Assembly: GCF_022965805.1 (NCBI RefSeq)
Contig: NC_133103.1
Coordinates: forward strand, 46,879,693-46,943,692
Direction of reading: 5' to 3'
DNA from: Primulina eburnea
Lineage: Eukaryota; Streptophyta; Magnoliopsida; Lamiales; Gesneriaceae
Length of the DNA: 64,000 nucleotides
Shown: piece by piece, positions 1 to 11,783 of the stretch
How positions within the stretch are numbered: the stretch's first letter is position 1
Layout of the letters: each line of letters opens with the position of its first letter
The notes under the pieces: generated by a model
The model's input: only the letters and a program-made list of their open reading frames with translations
Told to the model about the DNA's origin: nothing
Database searches by the model: none
Translations under genes and position numbers: made by a program

Positions 1-1
1 A

Positions 2-406
2 GTGTTTCTCCGAGTTTCGCCTTTTCGCAGGATTTTGAGATTTGGTCTCAAGGGTAAGCTATCTCCAAGATTTATTGGTCCCTTTGAGATATTGGAAAGC
101 GTGGGAGATTTGGCTTACAGACTTGCATTGCCGCCGTACCTATCAAGTATTCATGATGTGTTCCACGTATCTTTGTTGAGACGATATGTAACAGATGAGT
201 CTCACATCTTACATCCCTCTGAAGTTCAACTTGATTCAGATTTGTCTTACGTGGAACGACCAGTTCGGATTCTCGATCGCAAAGACAAGGTGTTGCGGAA
301 TAAGATCATTCCTCTTGTCTTAATTCAGTGGCAGCGCAGAGGCACTGAAGAAGCCACTTGGGAGTTAGAGAGCCCTATGCGTTCAGAGCATCCAGAGCTC
401 TTTTGA
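2..406 (+). CDS. C-terminal end of a Ty3/gypsy polyprotein (family A, partial)
   Basis: This open frame enters from the left window edge and encodes the last ~134 residues of a gypsy Pol protein. It carries the post-integrase segment SPRFIGPFEIL (GPY/F-like module), IHDVFHVSLLRRY, and a chromodomain-like tail around VQWQRRGTEEATWE. It is nearly identical to the C-terminus of the minus-strand integrase frame at 58820-60025, differing at only a few residues such as ESVGDLAYRL versus ECVGDVAYRL, so both belong to one family. It ends with TGA at 404-406, followed by a polypurine tract and an LTR. The chromodomain-like end suggests a chromovirus (Tekay/Del-like), which is inference. The upstream part of the element lies outside the window. 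Confidence 0.92.
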   Translation: MFLRVSPFRRILRFGLKGKLSPRFIGPFEILESVGDLAYRLALPPYLSSIHDVFHVSLLRRYVTDESHILHPSEVQLDSDLSYVERPVRILDRKDKVLRNKIIPLVLIQWQRRGTEEATWELESPMRSEHPELF

Positions 407-554
407 GTTGTACTGTAGTTGTACTATGGATGTATGTGTGTTTTTCCGTTGTAAACCAAACATCGGTTGTATTCAACAGTATTTGAGCTGTTTATCGATG
501 TTGTGATTTCGTTTCGTTCTTCTTCTAGCATGATTTCGAGGATGAAATCTTTTT

Positions 555-567
555 AAGTGGGGGAGAA
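555..567 (+). other. Polypurine tract of gypsy element A
   Basis: The purine-rich run AAGTGGGGGAGAA directly precedes the LTR start TGTAGTAGCCCG. This is the expected position and composition of the plus-strand primer of an LTR retrotransposon. Confidence 0.85.
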
Positions 568-864
568 TGTAGTAGCCCGAATCCTATTTATTTAAATAAA
601 CATGATTACGTATCTTTAATTAAGTAAATCATGAGTGATTTGGCTTTAGAGTTCGTGTGAGTAAGCCGAGGTGTAGCCGAGGTGTCGATTGAGTTTTAGT
701 ATTTGGTTGACACGCCTTCCGGGCAGGTGTCAAGTGCATGGTAATTGTTGGACACGTTCATGCATGTAAGGTGAGGTGTCTTTGTGCATGCTGCCTAGCG
801 AAAGATGTCCGGATGCATGGGATTTGGTTGACACGTTCATGCAGGTAAGTTCCGAGCTGAGGTC

Positions 865-872
865 TATAAATA
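865..872 (+). promoter_or_regulatory. TATA box of gypsy A LTR
   Basis: TATAAATA lies about 300 bp inside the LTR, in the context GGTCTATAAATAGGCC. The inverted family A copy has a matching TATA context at the equivalent site. It probably sets the start of the element's transcript. Confidence 0.7.
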
Positions 873-926
873 GGCCATGGGATTTCTCATTTTGGAGGGG
901 GTACTGTGTGTTTAAATGCAAGTTTT

Positions 927-1130
927 AGCTCTCAAGAGCAGCCCGGGAAGGGAAGATCAGCCCGGGAAGGGAAGAGCAGCCAGGAAGGGAAGAGCAGCCC
1001 AGAAAGAGAAGAGCAGCCCTGGAAGGGAAGAGCAGCCCAGAAAGAGAAGAGCAGCCCTGGAAGGGAAGAGCAGCCGGGAAGGGAAGAGCAACCCGGGAAG
1101 GACAGAGCAGCCCAGACAAAGCAGCCGGGC
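927..1130 (+). repeat. GC-rich ~19-bp minisatellite in the LTR
   Basis: About ten degenerate copies of a ~19-bp unit of the type GAGCAGCCCGGGAAGGGAA follow one another just downstream of the TATA box, so they probably lie in the transcribed leader. Open frames over the array on both strands are low-complexity by-products of the repeat. Confidence 0.85.
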
Positions 1131-2028
1131 ATAGCCGACGGTCCGAGAAGGGCAGTCAGGGAGCTCAGTATCGTCAGGGCTGACGACGGACTAGACCCGA
1201 TTGATAGGATTTCCTGTGGACTAGGATTGCTTTACTAGAGGTACGAAAGTACTATCCGAGATATCCTGGTCGAGTATACATTCTTATATGTGTTGCATGA
1301 TTATTTGCTGCATTGATATATGTCATATGATGCATGCTATTATGTCACGCTTATTGCTGCATGTTGCATTTCATCTTGAGCCGTATCTCTTTCGAGATAG
1401 CCTTTATTGTTGAGCTGTATCTCTTTCGAGATAAGCTATATCTTGTGGGGCCGCTCAGCCCTGTCTTGTGGACGAATGGACATCGAGAGTACACAGTGGC
1501 CGACAGGTCCGGAGGGCTTCGGTGATCCGGGACATTTTAGGTCCACGTCTGATCTTGTAGTGGATGCAGTGACCCAGAGGAGTACCGCGCGGCACTATCC
1601 ACTTGGCGCCTCTAGACTGAGCATATTGAGATCTTTTGTGACTCCTGTTTCTTGACTACCCTGGTATCATATCATAGCATGTGCATTTCATATAGGCTTG
1701 TATACTCATGCTTTTGTACTGGGTGTTCTTATCGCTCACGTCCTCGTTTTTCTTTATCTTGGACACCCCACTTCCACGGGGCAGGTCTCAGGTTGGATGG
1801 CTCAGTAGGAGGAGGAGGACGTTGAGTAGCCATTTGTTTTAGTTATCAGTACTGCTTTGTTTCAAGACAGTTGTATCATTTATTGTTGTTTGAATTATTC
1901 TGGACTTCGATTGGGTTGTATATCTATCGTTTGTTGACCTTTTCCGCCATTATCTCTGATTGTAATTAATTAAGTTAATTGCATGCTTAAATCTTGATTA
2001 GTAGGTGATTCTGGAACGGGTCACTACA

Positions 2029-3687
2029 GCGCATATGCGCGAGACATGCAGCACAAACGGGCGAGCCACTTGCCTTACATGCGTGCATGTGTGTGTGTGT
2101 GTGTATATATATATGTATGTATGTACATCTTAATCCTTCAGAAAGAAAGGAACGAAAAGGAACGAAGAAAGGGTCGAGAAAAGAGTGAAAAATCCTTACG
2201 TCTTTTGTGAGAAATCCGTCCGTCCGATTTTGAAACCGACTTCGGTATTGTGTTCCTATCGACGTAGGCTACAACTGGACGTAAGTTTTACTACGTTTTG
2301 ACATGCTTTGAAATTATGATGTTGTTGGAATTGAATACACGTCATATATGATGTTCTTGACATGTTAGACATCATAGAATCGAAGTCAGATTAAGAAACG
2401 GACTGATTATGGAATTGCTATGAATTTTGGAGTTGAATTGATATCAGATTTGTATTATTATCAAGTATGAGATGTTAGAACTGATATCTGACTGATATGG
2501 TATTACTGGATATATTGATACGATGACGTTATGCTGTTGAAACAGAATTTGATTGAGTTATGATTATATCCAGTATTGATTGAGTGGTGTATTGATACCG
2601 TGCCCTCGATATTGTTATTGTCAGATTGAGTATTGACAGGCTTTGAGTTCGAGACTTCGACAGAGTCAGAATATCAGAAAGAAAGGTATAAATTAATGTT
2701 GAGTTGGATTGCACAACTCGAGTGAGGTTTGACTCGAGTTTCCCTAAATCACATACTTTGTTTATTACATTGATATTTGTAATTGTTGAGATTGATGTTT
2801 GTAGTCTATTGATTTATAGCCACTGCATGTATTGACTACTGATTCGTTTAGTCTATGGCTGATTCGCCTAGTCACCGGCTGATTCGTCTGGTTATTGGCC
2901 GATTCGTCTAGTTATTGACTGATTCGTCTAATTATCGACTGATTCGTCTAAACTTTGGCTGATTCGCTTAAGTACTGGCTGATTCGTCTAGTTATTGGCT
3001 GATTCGCTTAATTCTTGACTGATTCGTCAATTCTGCGGCTGTTTCGCCCAGACATTGGATATATGAAATTATATCGATGCCGTTTAGGGATTGATTCATT
3101 CCTATCGACTGAGATTCGGTATATTTATCATTATCCAAACATCGGGATCCCTAGATTAGGATTGAGTGGAGTCTGAGACGACGCGTCGGTTGAGTCGAGT
3201 CTGATACGATATGTTGATTTACTTTGTTTATATCATTCATGTTTGTTGAGTTGCTACATGTGATGATATCGTATTTATGCTTTTATATATGTTTTTATAT
3301 GATTGCATGTTTACATTGTTTATACTGGGATTTATTCTCACCGGAGTTATCCGGCTGTTGTCTTGTTTTGTATGTGTGCATGACAACAGGTGGGGCTGGA
3401 TCAAGGTCAAGAAGAGGATGAGAGAGGACAGTTAGCGTGGAGATCCGGACTTAGGAGTAGATCTGTTATATCACCTGAGGTGTCGTGAAGAAACAGTAGT
3501 TATTATGATTTATTGTTGTACAGGACTTGTACTTAGATCTGAGTAGTGATCTTGTAAATGAGATAAGACTTATTTCGTATGCTGCGTACTCTTGTATTTT
3601 AAAAATAAAAATTAGACCCTGTTTATTTTAATTGATTAATTATTCCCAAAAAGTGATTAAGATTTGAATTTAGTTCGGGTCCCCACA
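2029..3687 (+). repeat. Remnant LTR of gypsy family B, abutting element A
   Basis: From ~2190 this sequence matches the family B LTR at 50436-52459: GAGAAATCCGTCCGTC, then CGTAGGCTACAACTGG, later TTATTCTCACCGGAGTTATC, and the end TTCGGGTCCCCACA. Only the distal part is present because element A lies at its left. No PBS or gag follows 3687, so this is a solo or truncated LTR. It contains a GT/AT microsatellite (about 2090-2127) and a 20-bp minisatellite. Confidence 0.8.
2834..3057 (+). repeat. 20-bp minisatellite, about 11 copies
   Basis: Degenerate head-to-tail copies of a 20-bp unit of the type GCTGATTCGTCTAGTTATTG fill this stretch of the family B LTR remnant. The related LTR at 50436-52459 lacks the array and instead has different duplications at about the same place. 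Confidence 0.9.
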
Positions 3688-4104
3688 TGTTTATCCTTGA
3701 GTATCTCGTTTTTCTTTTAATAATTTCTACATTTTAATTAATTGTGTGTTATAATTTTTTTTATTAATCGTGCATGAAATAAATTTATTATTATATTGAA
3801 TTATATAAATTTATTTTAATAAAAAATTAAATATTTGTCTTTTATATTTATTTTTTGAAGTGCATTAATTATATTTGTAATTTATATAACATAAAATTTA
3901 TATATCCATATTTAATTAACATACATAAATGATAACGATATAAAATAAAACGTAAAATATAATTTGTCAGGCACGAACAAGATAATTGACCGAGCTTTTC
4001 TTATACAATGAAATCTCTTAATAAAATTAACATTTATGCCCGAATAAATAATAATTGCAGGGGTCAAGTTATAATATATTTATAAATACAAGTATCGTCC
4101 CATG
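3688..4104. other. AT-rich intergenic stretch
   Basis: Nothing recognisable is seen here apart from strongly AT-rich sequence. Its last five bases, CCATG at 4100-4104, are the left copy of the copia target-site duplication. Confidence 0.6.
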
Positions 4105-4388
4105 TGTTGTGAAAAAGTAAAAATTTATGGTAAAAAGTAAAAATCTCAAACTCTCAAAATTTACCAACCAACACACTTTATAATATTTTTCTTTCTACTC
4201 AATTGTGATTTTCTTCACAAATGAGAGATCTATTTATAGAGTTTCATTACACATAATCCAAAAAAATAAAATACATCATTACCTACATCATCACACACAA
4301 TTTCAATATTTACAACTCTTATTTTCAACATTCAAATATTCAACATTCAAATATTCAATACACACATTTTAAATATCATTTTTCAACA
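4105..4388 (-). repeat. Copia 3' LTR (284 bp)
   Basis: Direct repeat of 10013-10297. A TATTTATA (TATAAATA on the minus strand) lies at 4231-4238. The adjacent CTCCCCCTTG (4389-4398) reads as a purine tract AAGGGGGAG on the minus strand, marking this as the 3' end. Confidence 0.95.
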
Positions 4389-4552
4389 CTCCCCCTTGTG
4401 ATGATGATCATGATACGATGATGTCTTCATTACGTGTTTTGTACTGCCTCGTTAAAAACCTTACTAGGAAAAACCCATTGGGATAAAAACCATAGTAAGG
4501 GAAAAAGAGTGCAGTCACGTGAACTCCCCCTCATGTTGACACGAACAACTCT

Positions 4553-7500
4553 TCACAAATTTCGTAGATTGCGCATCCCAATATTATATATGTGCTTTCT
4601 GAATATTGACGTAGGTAGTGCCTTTGTGAAGAGATCTGATGAGTTTTCACTTGATTGAATGTGACGAACATCAATACATTTATTCTTCTCAAGCTCCTTG
4701 GTGAATGCGAAGAACTTAGGAGGAATATGTTTAGTTCTGTCGCTTTTTATGTGTCCTTCTTTCATTTGAGCAACACATGCAGCATTATCTTCATATAGTA
4801 TCACAGGCTTCTCGTCGAATGATAATCCGCATGAGATTTGGATATGTTGGGTCATTGATTTTAACCACACACATTCACGACTTGCTTCATGTAGTGCAAT
4901 AATCTCGGCATGATTTGATGAAGTTGTTACGAGCGTTTGTTTCTGTGAACGCCAAGATATTGCAGTGCCTCCACGAGTAAATACATATCCAGTTTGGGAA
5001 CGTGCCTTGTGTGGATCAGATAAGTATCCAGCATCAGCATAACCAATTATACTTGGATTAGCATCTTTTGAATACAAAAGTCCCAAGTCTGTCGTTCCTC
5101 GTAGATAACGGAATATATGTTTAATTCCGTTCCAGTGTCTCTTTGTTGGATATGTGCTAAATCTTGCCAACAGATTCACGGCAAAAGATATATCAGGCCT
5201 TGTACAATTTGTAAGGTACATAAGGGCACCGATGACACTTAGATATGGTACTTCTGGACCAAGAATATCTTCATCATCTTCACATGGGCAGAATGGATCC
5301 TTTTCTATGTTTAATGATCTAACAACCATTGGAGTACTTAAAGGATTTGTTTTATCCATATTAAAACGTTTAAGAATCTTTTCTGTATAATTTGTCTGGT
5401 GAACAAACATTCCACATTCTTTTTGTTCAATTTTTAAACCCAGACAATACTTGGTTTTTCCAAGATCCTTCATTTCAAATTCTTCCTTCAAGTATGACAC
5501 AACTTCTTTAATTTCCTTATTCGTTCCAATGATGTTTAAATCATCAACATATACAGCAATAATTACGCATCCGGATGTTGTTTTCTTAATGAAAACACAT
5601 GGGCATATTGAATTATTTACATATCTCTTTTTCATCAAGTGATCAATTAGTCGATTATACCACATTCGACCTGATTGCTTTAACCCATATAATGATCTTT
5701 GTAATTTCACAGAATAACATCCCCTGGGTTTTGAACTTTGTGCTTCAGGTATCTTAAATCCTTCAGGGATTTTCATATATATATTACTATCAAGTGATCC
5801 ATATAAGTAAGCTGTAACAACATCCATAAGACGCATTTATAAATTTTCAGATACCGCCGAGCTAATCAAATACCGAAACGTAATTGTATCCATCACAGGA
5901 GAATACGTTTCTTCATAATCAATTCCAGGCCTTTGAGAAAAACCTTGTGCAACAAGTCGAGCTTTATATCTTACTATTTCATTTTTCTCATTTCGCTTTC
6001 GAATAAAAACCCATTTGTATCCAACAGGTTTTACACCTTCAGGTGTAAGAACTATATGTCCAAAAACATTACATTTATTTAGCGAATCTAATTCAACCTG
6101 GATGGCATCTTTCCATTTTATCCAATCCTGCCGATTTTTACATTCACCAAAAGATTTTGATTCATGATCTTCGTTATCATTTATGATGTCGATTGGCACA
6201 TTATAATAAAATATATCATCAATTTCATCTATATCTTTTCGGTTCCATATTTTTCCAGTATTAATGTAATTGATAGAGATTTCATGATTCTCGTCAGTTT
6301 GTGGTTCTGACAGAACATTTTCATCATCATGTGTTTCTTCAGGAACATCATTCTCTATTTTGTGATCATCATGTGTTTCTTCAGAAACATCATTCTTTAT
6401 TTTGTAATCATCGTGTTTCTCTATGAATTTTCTTTTTCGAGGATTTTTATCCTTGGAACCGACTGGTCTTCCACGCTTCAGGCGTTTAATGACATCATGA
6501 GTATCTTCCATTTGTTTCTTTGGAATTTCAATTCGAGCAGGGGCATTTGCAGCATGTATATATGATTTAGTTACCCTTTTTGTGTCTGCAAATGCATTTG
6601 TTATTTGATTTGCTATTCTTTGCAAGTGTACAATTTGTTGTACATTTTTTTCACATTGTTTTGTTCTTGGATCCAGATGTAACAATGATGATACATACCA
6701 TGTAATTTCTTTTTCGGTATGTTTCTTTTCTCCCTCTAACATTGGGAATATTTCCTCATTAAAATGACAATCAGCAAAACGTGCTGTGAATACGTCGCCT
6801 GTCTGAGGTTCAAGATATCGAATGATTGATGGACTATCATAACCGATATAAATTCCAACCTTTCTTTGAGGTCCCATTTTCTTTCGTTGTGGTGGTGCAA
6901 TAGGCACATACACCATACATCCAAAAATTCTCAGATGAGAAATGTCTGGTTCTTTACCAAATGCAAGCTGTAATGGGGAGTATTTATGATATGCACTTGG
7001 TCTGATGCGAATTAATGAAGCAGCATGTAAAATTGCATGTCCCCATATAGAAATAGAGAGCTTTGTTTTCATAATCATTGGTCTAGCAATCATTTGCAGA
7101 CGTTTAATCAATGATTCAGCCAATCCATTCTGTGTATGTACATGAGCAACAAGATGCTCAACAATGATTTCCATAGATATACAATAATCATTGAAAGTCT
7201 GGGAAGTAAATTCACCAGCATTATCAAGTCTAATTTTCTTGATTGTATAATCGGGAAACTGATTCCTCAATTTTATTATTTGAGCAAATAATCTTGCAAA
7301 TGCAACATTTCGAGTTGACAATAAACATACATATGACCATCTGCTGGAGGCATCAATCAATACCATAAAGTATCTGAATGGTCCACATGGTGGATGGATT
7401 GGTCCACAAATATCACCCTGAAAACGTTCAAGAAACATTGGTGATTCAGTTTGGATTTTGACTGGTGATGGTCTTATAATAAGTTTTCCAAGAGAACATG

Positions 7501-8062
7501 CTTTACATTGAAACTTATTATTCTGAAAGATCTTCTGGTCTTTCAGTGGATGACCATGTGTATTTTCTATAATTCTTCGCATCATTATTGAACCAGGATG
7601 TCCCAATCGATCATGTCAATTGGTTAATATTGAAGAATTATCAACTACCATGTTTGATTCAATGGGACTTATATGTGTATAATGCAATCCAGTATGAAGC
7701 ATTGGTAGTTTTTCAATCACATATTTCTTTCCTGATTTATATGTGATAAGACACATATATTTCTCGTTCCCTTCATTCATTGTTTGAGTATCATACCCAT
7801 AGGAATATATATCATTAAAACTCAACAAATTTCTTTTCGATTGTGGTGAATATAAAGCATCATTGATCAAAAATTTTGTACCATTAGGTAACAAAAATTG
7901 TGCTTTACCACATCCTTTAATCAAGTCTACAGGACCTGATATTGTATTCACCGTTGTTTTTGTTGGTTTTAGTTCCAAGAAATATCTTTTATCTCGGAGG
8001 ATATTGTGCGTTGTACCACTATCGAGTATGCAAACTTCAGCTTTGCTCATAGCATTTTTCAT
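4553..8062 (-). pseudogene. Copia pol: protease-integrase-RT-RNase H, interrupted by two in-frame stops
   Basis: One continuous minus-strand frame is broken by TGA at 7616-7618 and TAA at 5837-5839, with no frameshift between the pieces. Protease: ILDSGTTHNI near 8020. GAG-pre-integrase and integrase: HDRLGHPGS, CKAC zinc-binding residues, FQGDICGP, IRLDNAGEF and NGLAESLIKR. RT: WVFIRKRNEK, RYKARLVAQG, and after the second stop MDVVTAYLYG, SLYGLKQSGR and the catalytic YVDDLNIIG. RNase H: YEDNAACV and TKHIPPKFF, ending about 165 bp before the 3' LTR. The first stop falls just before HDRLGHPG, where the family normally has Trp, so a TGG to TGA transition is likely (inference). Confidence 0.93.
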
Positions 8063-8071
8063 ATTTGAACT

Positions 8072-9301
8072 TCAAAAAAATATGCAATAAAATAAAATTA
8101 CTGAAAATACATATGTAAATATAACACATATCATAATTGTACAATAAAACATTATTACATGAATACATGAAAAATAAATTATTGTACATTTATATTCTAC
8201 CATTAAATTTTTCATTTTCAGAGAAATCATTGAGAAAATCTGTAGCATCAAATTGTTCATTTCTATCCCACCAACATGTTGATCATTTCCAGAGAAATCA
8301 TTCATAAAATCACCAGCATCAAAATGGTCACTGCGTTCAGTGAAGTTGGTCTCCTTTTCTTTCCTCTTTAATGATTCTTTATAAAGTTTACAAAGGTGCT
8401 CAGGGGCTCGACAAACTTTGGACCAATGTCCTGGAGTACCACATCTGTAACAAGAACTTTCATATCTTTTTGAGTGATTCTCATTAACACTTGTATTCTC
8501 ATGATGTCTTTTCAGTGGATGGTTTGGGACGCTCTTTTGAGATGAGTTATAAAAATAACTATCTCTATTATTTTCAAAACCACGGCCGCGTCCACGACCA
8601 CGACCAATTCCACGTCCACGTCCACGACCTCGATCTCGACCAAAACCTTGTCTTTGAAATTGATTTTGGTTTCCAGGTTTAAATTCATTTTTACTTACAG
8701 CATTTACTTCTGGAAATGCTGTTGATCCAGTGGGTCGGGACTGATGATTTCTCATTAATAGCTCGTTGTTTTTTTCCGCCACAAGAAGACAGGCGATGAG
8801 TTCAGAATATCTCGCAAATCCACGTACTCTATATTGTTGCTGTAGAGTAATATTTGATGCATGAAACGTGAAAAATGTTTTTTCAAGCATCTCAGATTCT
8901 GTGATCTCATGTCCACAAAATTTTAATTGCGAGATTATTCTATACATCGTCGAATTATAATCACTGACTTTTTTAAAGTCTTGGAATCTCAATGTATTCC
9001 ATTCATCCCGGGCGGTCGGAAGTATAACTTCTCTTATATGTTCGAATCTTTCTTTTAATCCCTTCCACAAAGCCATGAGATTTTTTTCAGTCAGATATTC
9101 ACATTTCAATCTATCGTCGAGATGTCGACGCAAAAATATCATGGCTCTTGCCTTTTCTTGTGACGTGCATATGCCATTTTCTTTAATGGTCTCGCTTAAA
9201 CCCAATGACTCAAGATGCATTTCTACATCTAGAGTCCATGGCATATAATTCTTTCCCGTGATGTCGAGCGCAACAAATTCGAGCTTTGTTAAATTTGACA
9301 T
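8072..9301 (-). CDS. Copia gag
   Basis: The frame opens at MSNLTKLEFVALDITGKNY, the usual N-terminus of this copia gag group. The open frame extends further upstream to 9436, but that extension is low-complexity leader translation. It contains a UBN2-type capsid domain (WKGLKERFEH, YRIISQLKFCG), an Arg/Gly-rich stretch (GRGRGRGIGRG), and one CCHC zinc knuckle, CYRCGTPGHWSKVC. It ends in TAA at 8072-8074, in the same frame as the downstream pol. The last ~50 residues are hydrophobic and look like translated spacer, not gag. Confidence 0.9.
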   Translation of the reverse strand: MSNLTKLEFVALDITGKNYMPWTLDVEMHLESLGLSETIKENGICTSQEKARAMIFLRRHLDDRLKCEYLTEKNLMALWKGLKERFEHIREVILPTARDEWNTLRFQDFKKVSDYNSTMYRIISQLKFCGHEITESEMLEKTFFTFHASNITLQQQYRVRGFARYSELIACLLVAEKNNELLMRNHQSRPTGSTAFPEVNAVSKNEFKPGNQNQFQRQGFGRDRGRGRGRGIGRGRGRGRGFENNRDSYFYNSSQKSVPNHPLKRHHENTSVNENHSKRYESSCYRCGTPGHWSKVCRAPEHLCKLYKESLKRKEKETNFTERSDHFDAGDFMNDFSGNDQHVGGIEMNNLMLQIFSMISLKMKNLMVEYKCTIIYFSCIHVIMFYCTIMICVIFTYVFSVILFYCIFF

Positions 9302-10012
9302 GGTGGTACTAAAAAAATTACGATGCATTTTATTAGTTAATAAATATTGCAATACAAAGTAACGGATAAACAACAAGTACAAGTATTTGTAAAAATAAAG
9401 AAAACGCACGAGGAGGATATTCTCCGATAAATACAAGACTCGTGAGTATGATAACCAAAATAATTAAAAATATCCTTGAGAAAGCCATCTTCTTTTTTCT
9501 TCGAAAAATTTGATGATGAATAATTTTTAGAGAAGAAGAGAAAGTTGGAGTGATTGAATGTGTTTGTGAGATCATATTTATAGGGCAAAAACTAGCCGTT
9601 TTTTTACCATTTATGACCGTTGGTGTACAAAAAAATAAAGGTATGTATTTGTATAATTTTATGGTAATAATATGATATATATAATATTAGACATGTTTAA
9701 ATAATTATGTATATCATATCATAATATTATAATGAGTGTCATAATTTATTTTGTTTAAAAACTTTAGGATTTTATACTTGTCGTATCCCTTACCGGGAGT
9801 ATGAGATGTCGTCTTAACATCCTCCCAGGATTTATAACAAGTTTATGAAAAATTTATTTTTATTATTTCTAATAATAACATTATATTGTATATTAAATAA
9901 ATACACAACAAATAAATAACAGTAAAATAAATATTATTACTTTTGTTACCTTTTTCTTCTGTTTGGAGCTTGGAAATGTATGTAGGACTTTTAGAGCTTC
10001 GTGCTGATAACG

Positions 10013-10297
10013 TGTTGTGAAAAAGTAAAAATTTATGGTAAAAAGTAAAAATCTCAAACTCTCAAAATTTACCAACCAACACACTTTATAATATTTATCT
10101 CTCTACTCAATTGTGATTTTCTTCACAAATGAGAGATCTATTTATAGAGTTTCATTACACATAATCCAAAAAAATAAAATACATCATTACCTACATTATC
10201 ACACACAAATTTCAATATTTACAACTCTTATTTTCAACATTCAAATATTCAACATTCAAATATTCAATACACACATTTTAAATATCATTTTTCAACA
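10013..10297 (-). repeat. Copia 5' LTR (285 bp)
   Basis: Direct repeat of 4105-4388 with one extra A and a few substitutions. The minus-strand TATA box (complement of TATTTATA) is at 10139-10146 and would drive the element's RNA leftward. Confidence 0.95.
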
Positions 10298-10698
10298 CCA
10301 TGAAGATTTTATCACACAACATTTATTTTTATAAATATGCACATTTAGCTATGTGTAAACGACAAATTGGGATGAATCAATGCAATATAGATTGAGAGAA
10401 AATATAATTAATGAGAAAAAAATCGATTGGAGTAAAATATTAAAATCAAATTTGGATAATTTTTTTGTGAGTTTCATTTCACCTACTTTTGGTTGATTTA
10501 AATAATTAACTTCAACTCTTGATCGTGATTTTGAAAAGATTTTCCGAATTATTGACATACTCTTTCAGGTTATGTTAAACTAATTCTCAACTCAAAATTC
10601 TTTACTAACGGATTTGTTTCAATGTCTATCGGCAAAGTTCTAGGTTTTCTTTTTGCAACCATCTTTGCCAACTATCCTAGTTGTTGATTTTATAAGTT
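10298..10698. other. AT-rich intergenic stretch
   Basis: It begins with the right CCATG target duplication of the copia element. No gene or repeat is recognisable in the rest. Confidence 0.5.
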
Positions 10699-11340
10699 TT
10701 AAATCGAAGCATTCTTATTATGCAACCTGGTATATATGTGGAAGAAATAAATTTTTGTCATCATCTTCTCCAGACTAGATTTATACTCTTGCGGTTCAGG
10801 CTTGAAAACTGATCGCTTCCCATATTTTGGCTTTCTTGTGGACGAACTGGATTGTTCTGACCACCTCGTGAAAAATTTCGATGCTGCAACCACCCAAGAT
10901 TATATTTGTTTGAATAGGGGTTCTTTATAGGACGATTCTGGCCACCCACATTGTTTCCGACATTCCTTCGATACATATAAAGGATTTCTATCTTGAAAAT
11001 TCTTGATGAAATGTTCATCACCACATATATCACATGGTACCTCTTGAATGCGTAAGGCAGTGCCTCCCACGCTCAAATTTTAAGAATTTTTTTATTCAAG
11101 GCATCCAACTACGCATCCACAGTAATAAAATCATCCACTTGATGATCTATCGGCGCTTCTACATCGGCATCTTGAGCTTTTGATATTTCCTTCTCATACG
11201 GAAAGTTCTCTCAATTTATGGATCAAACAATTCAAGTTCCAAGTCAACAAATTGTGGCACACACTTGAAGAATATGCAATATAGGAATGGTATTAGCTTA
11301 AAAAAACAAAGTAGAGCCAAAGAGAATAAATAAGAATATA
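10699..11340 (-). pseudogene. Decayed gypsy gag fragment
   Basis: A short minus-strand frame (10761-11033) contains NPYSNKYNLGW and NFSRGGQNN, a signature I recognise from plant Ty3/gypsy gag proteins. Continuing leftward and rightward, other frames show scraps of the same protein with stops and shifts. No LTRs are visible nearby, so this is an old fragment. Confidence 0.55.
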
Positions 11341-11783
11341 ATTATGATTTAACCATCCTCGACAGTGATGACAAAACATTTTGGATAATATAATTCAATT
11401 AGAAAAGAAAATCAATTCAAGCAAAATATTAATGTTAATTGTGGATAAACTTGTTGGGAATTACAATACACATACAATTAGGTTGATTAAAATAATATAT
11501 TCAACACTTGTTCATGATTTGACAAGATTCTCTAAATTATTAATATATTATTTCAAATGATGCCAACCTAATTCAATACAATGAAATAATTAAATCACTT
11601 TAATTATTTATCAAATATGATTGCAAGAATGATTAGTAGAATCTCCTAACATCCGACATATTGGACTATCACTATTAACGTGTAGTCGATTTCGTTCGTC
11701 CGCTAGGTCTTCGTCCTTATATTTGCATCTCATCCTCAAAAGTTATTATGATTGATACAAATCTGCTATGATATTTTCTTTCC

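Larger units (their letters stand above)
568..2028 (+). repeat. 3' LTR of gypsy element A (1461 bp)
   Basis: The LTR runs from TGTAGTAGCCCG to GGGTCACTACA and has TGT...ACA inverted ends. It shares both ends and several internal blocks with the inverted LTRs at 57249-58666 and 61838-63255, for example the segment GGATGGCTCAG-AGGAGGAGGACG near 1790-1820. The promoter-proximal (U3) half differs strongly: here it carries repeated GGTTGACACGTTCATGC-like modules and a minisatellite, not the paired palindromes of the other copy. The target duplication cannot be tested because the 5' LTR is off the window. Confidence 0.9.
4105..10297 (-). mobile_element. Ty1/copia retrotransposon, full length, minus strand
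   Basis: The element is bounded by LTRs at 4105-4388 (3' LTR) and 10013-10297 (5' LTR), each TGTTG...CAACA, and flanked by CCATG on both sides (4100-4104 and 10298-10302). Order in the transcribed direction is gag, protease, integrase, reverse transcriptase, RNase H, typical of copia. The LTRs differ at only a handful of positions (one indel and a few substitutions), so the insertion is fairly recent. Two in-frame stops in pol mean that this copy is not autonomous. The sequence next to the 5' LTR does not begin with the usual TGG of a tRNA 3'-end primer site, so its priming tRNA is uncertain. Confidence 0.97.

Noticed and set aside
906..1238. 110-aa open frame with QPGREEQPG-type repeats
   Set aside because: It is the translation of a 19-bp minisatellite inside an LTR and opens in several frames on both strands.
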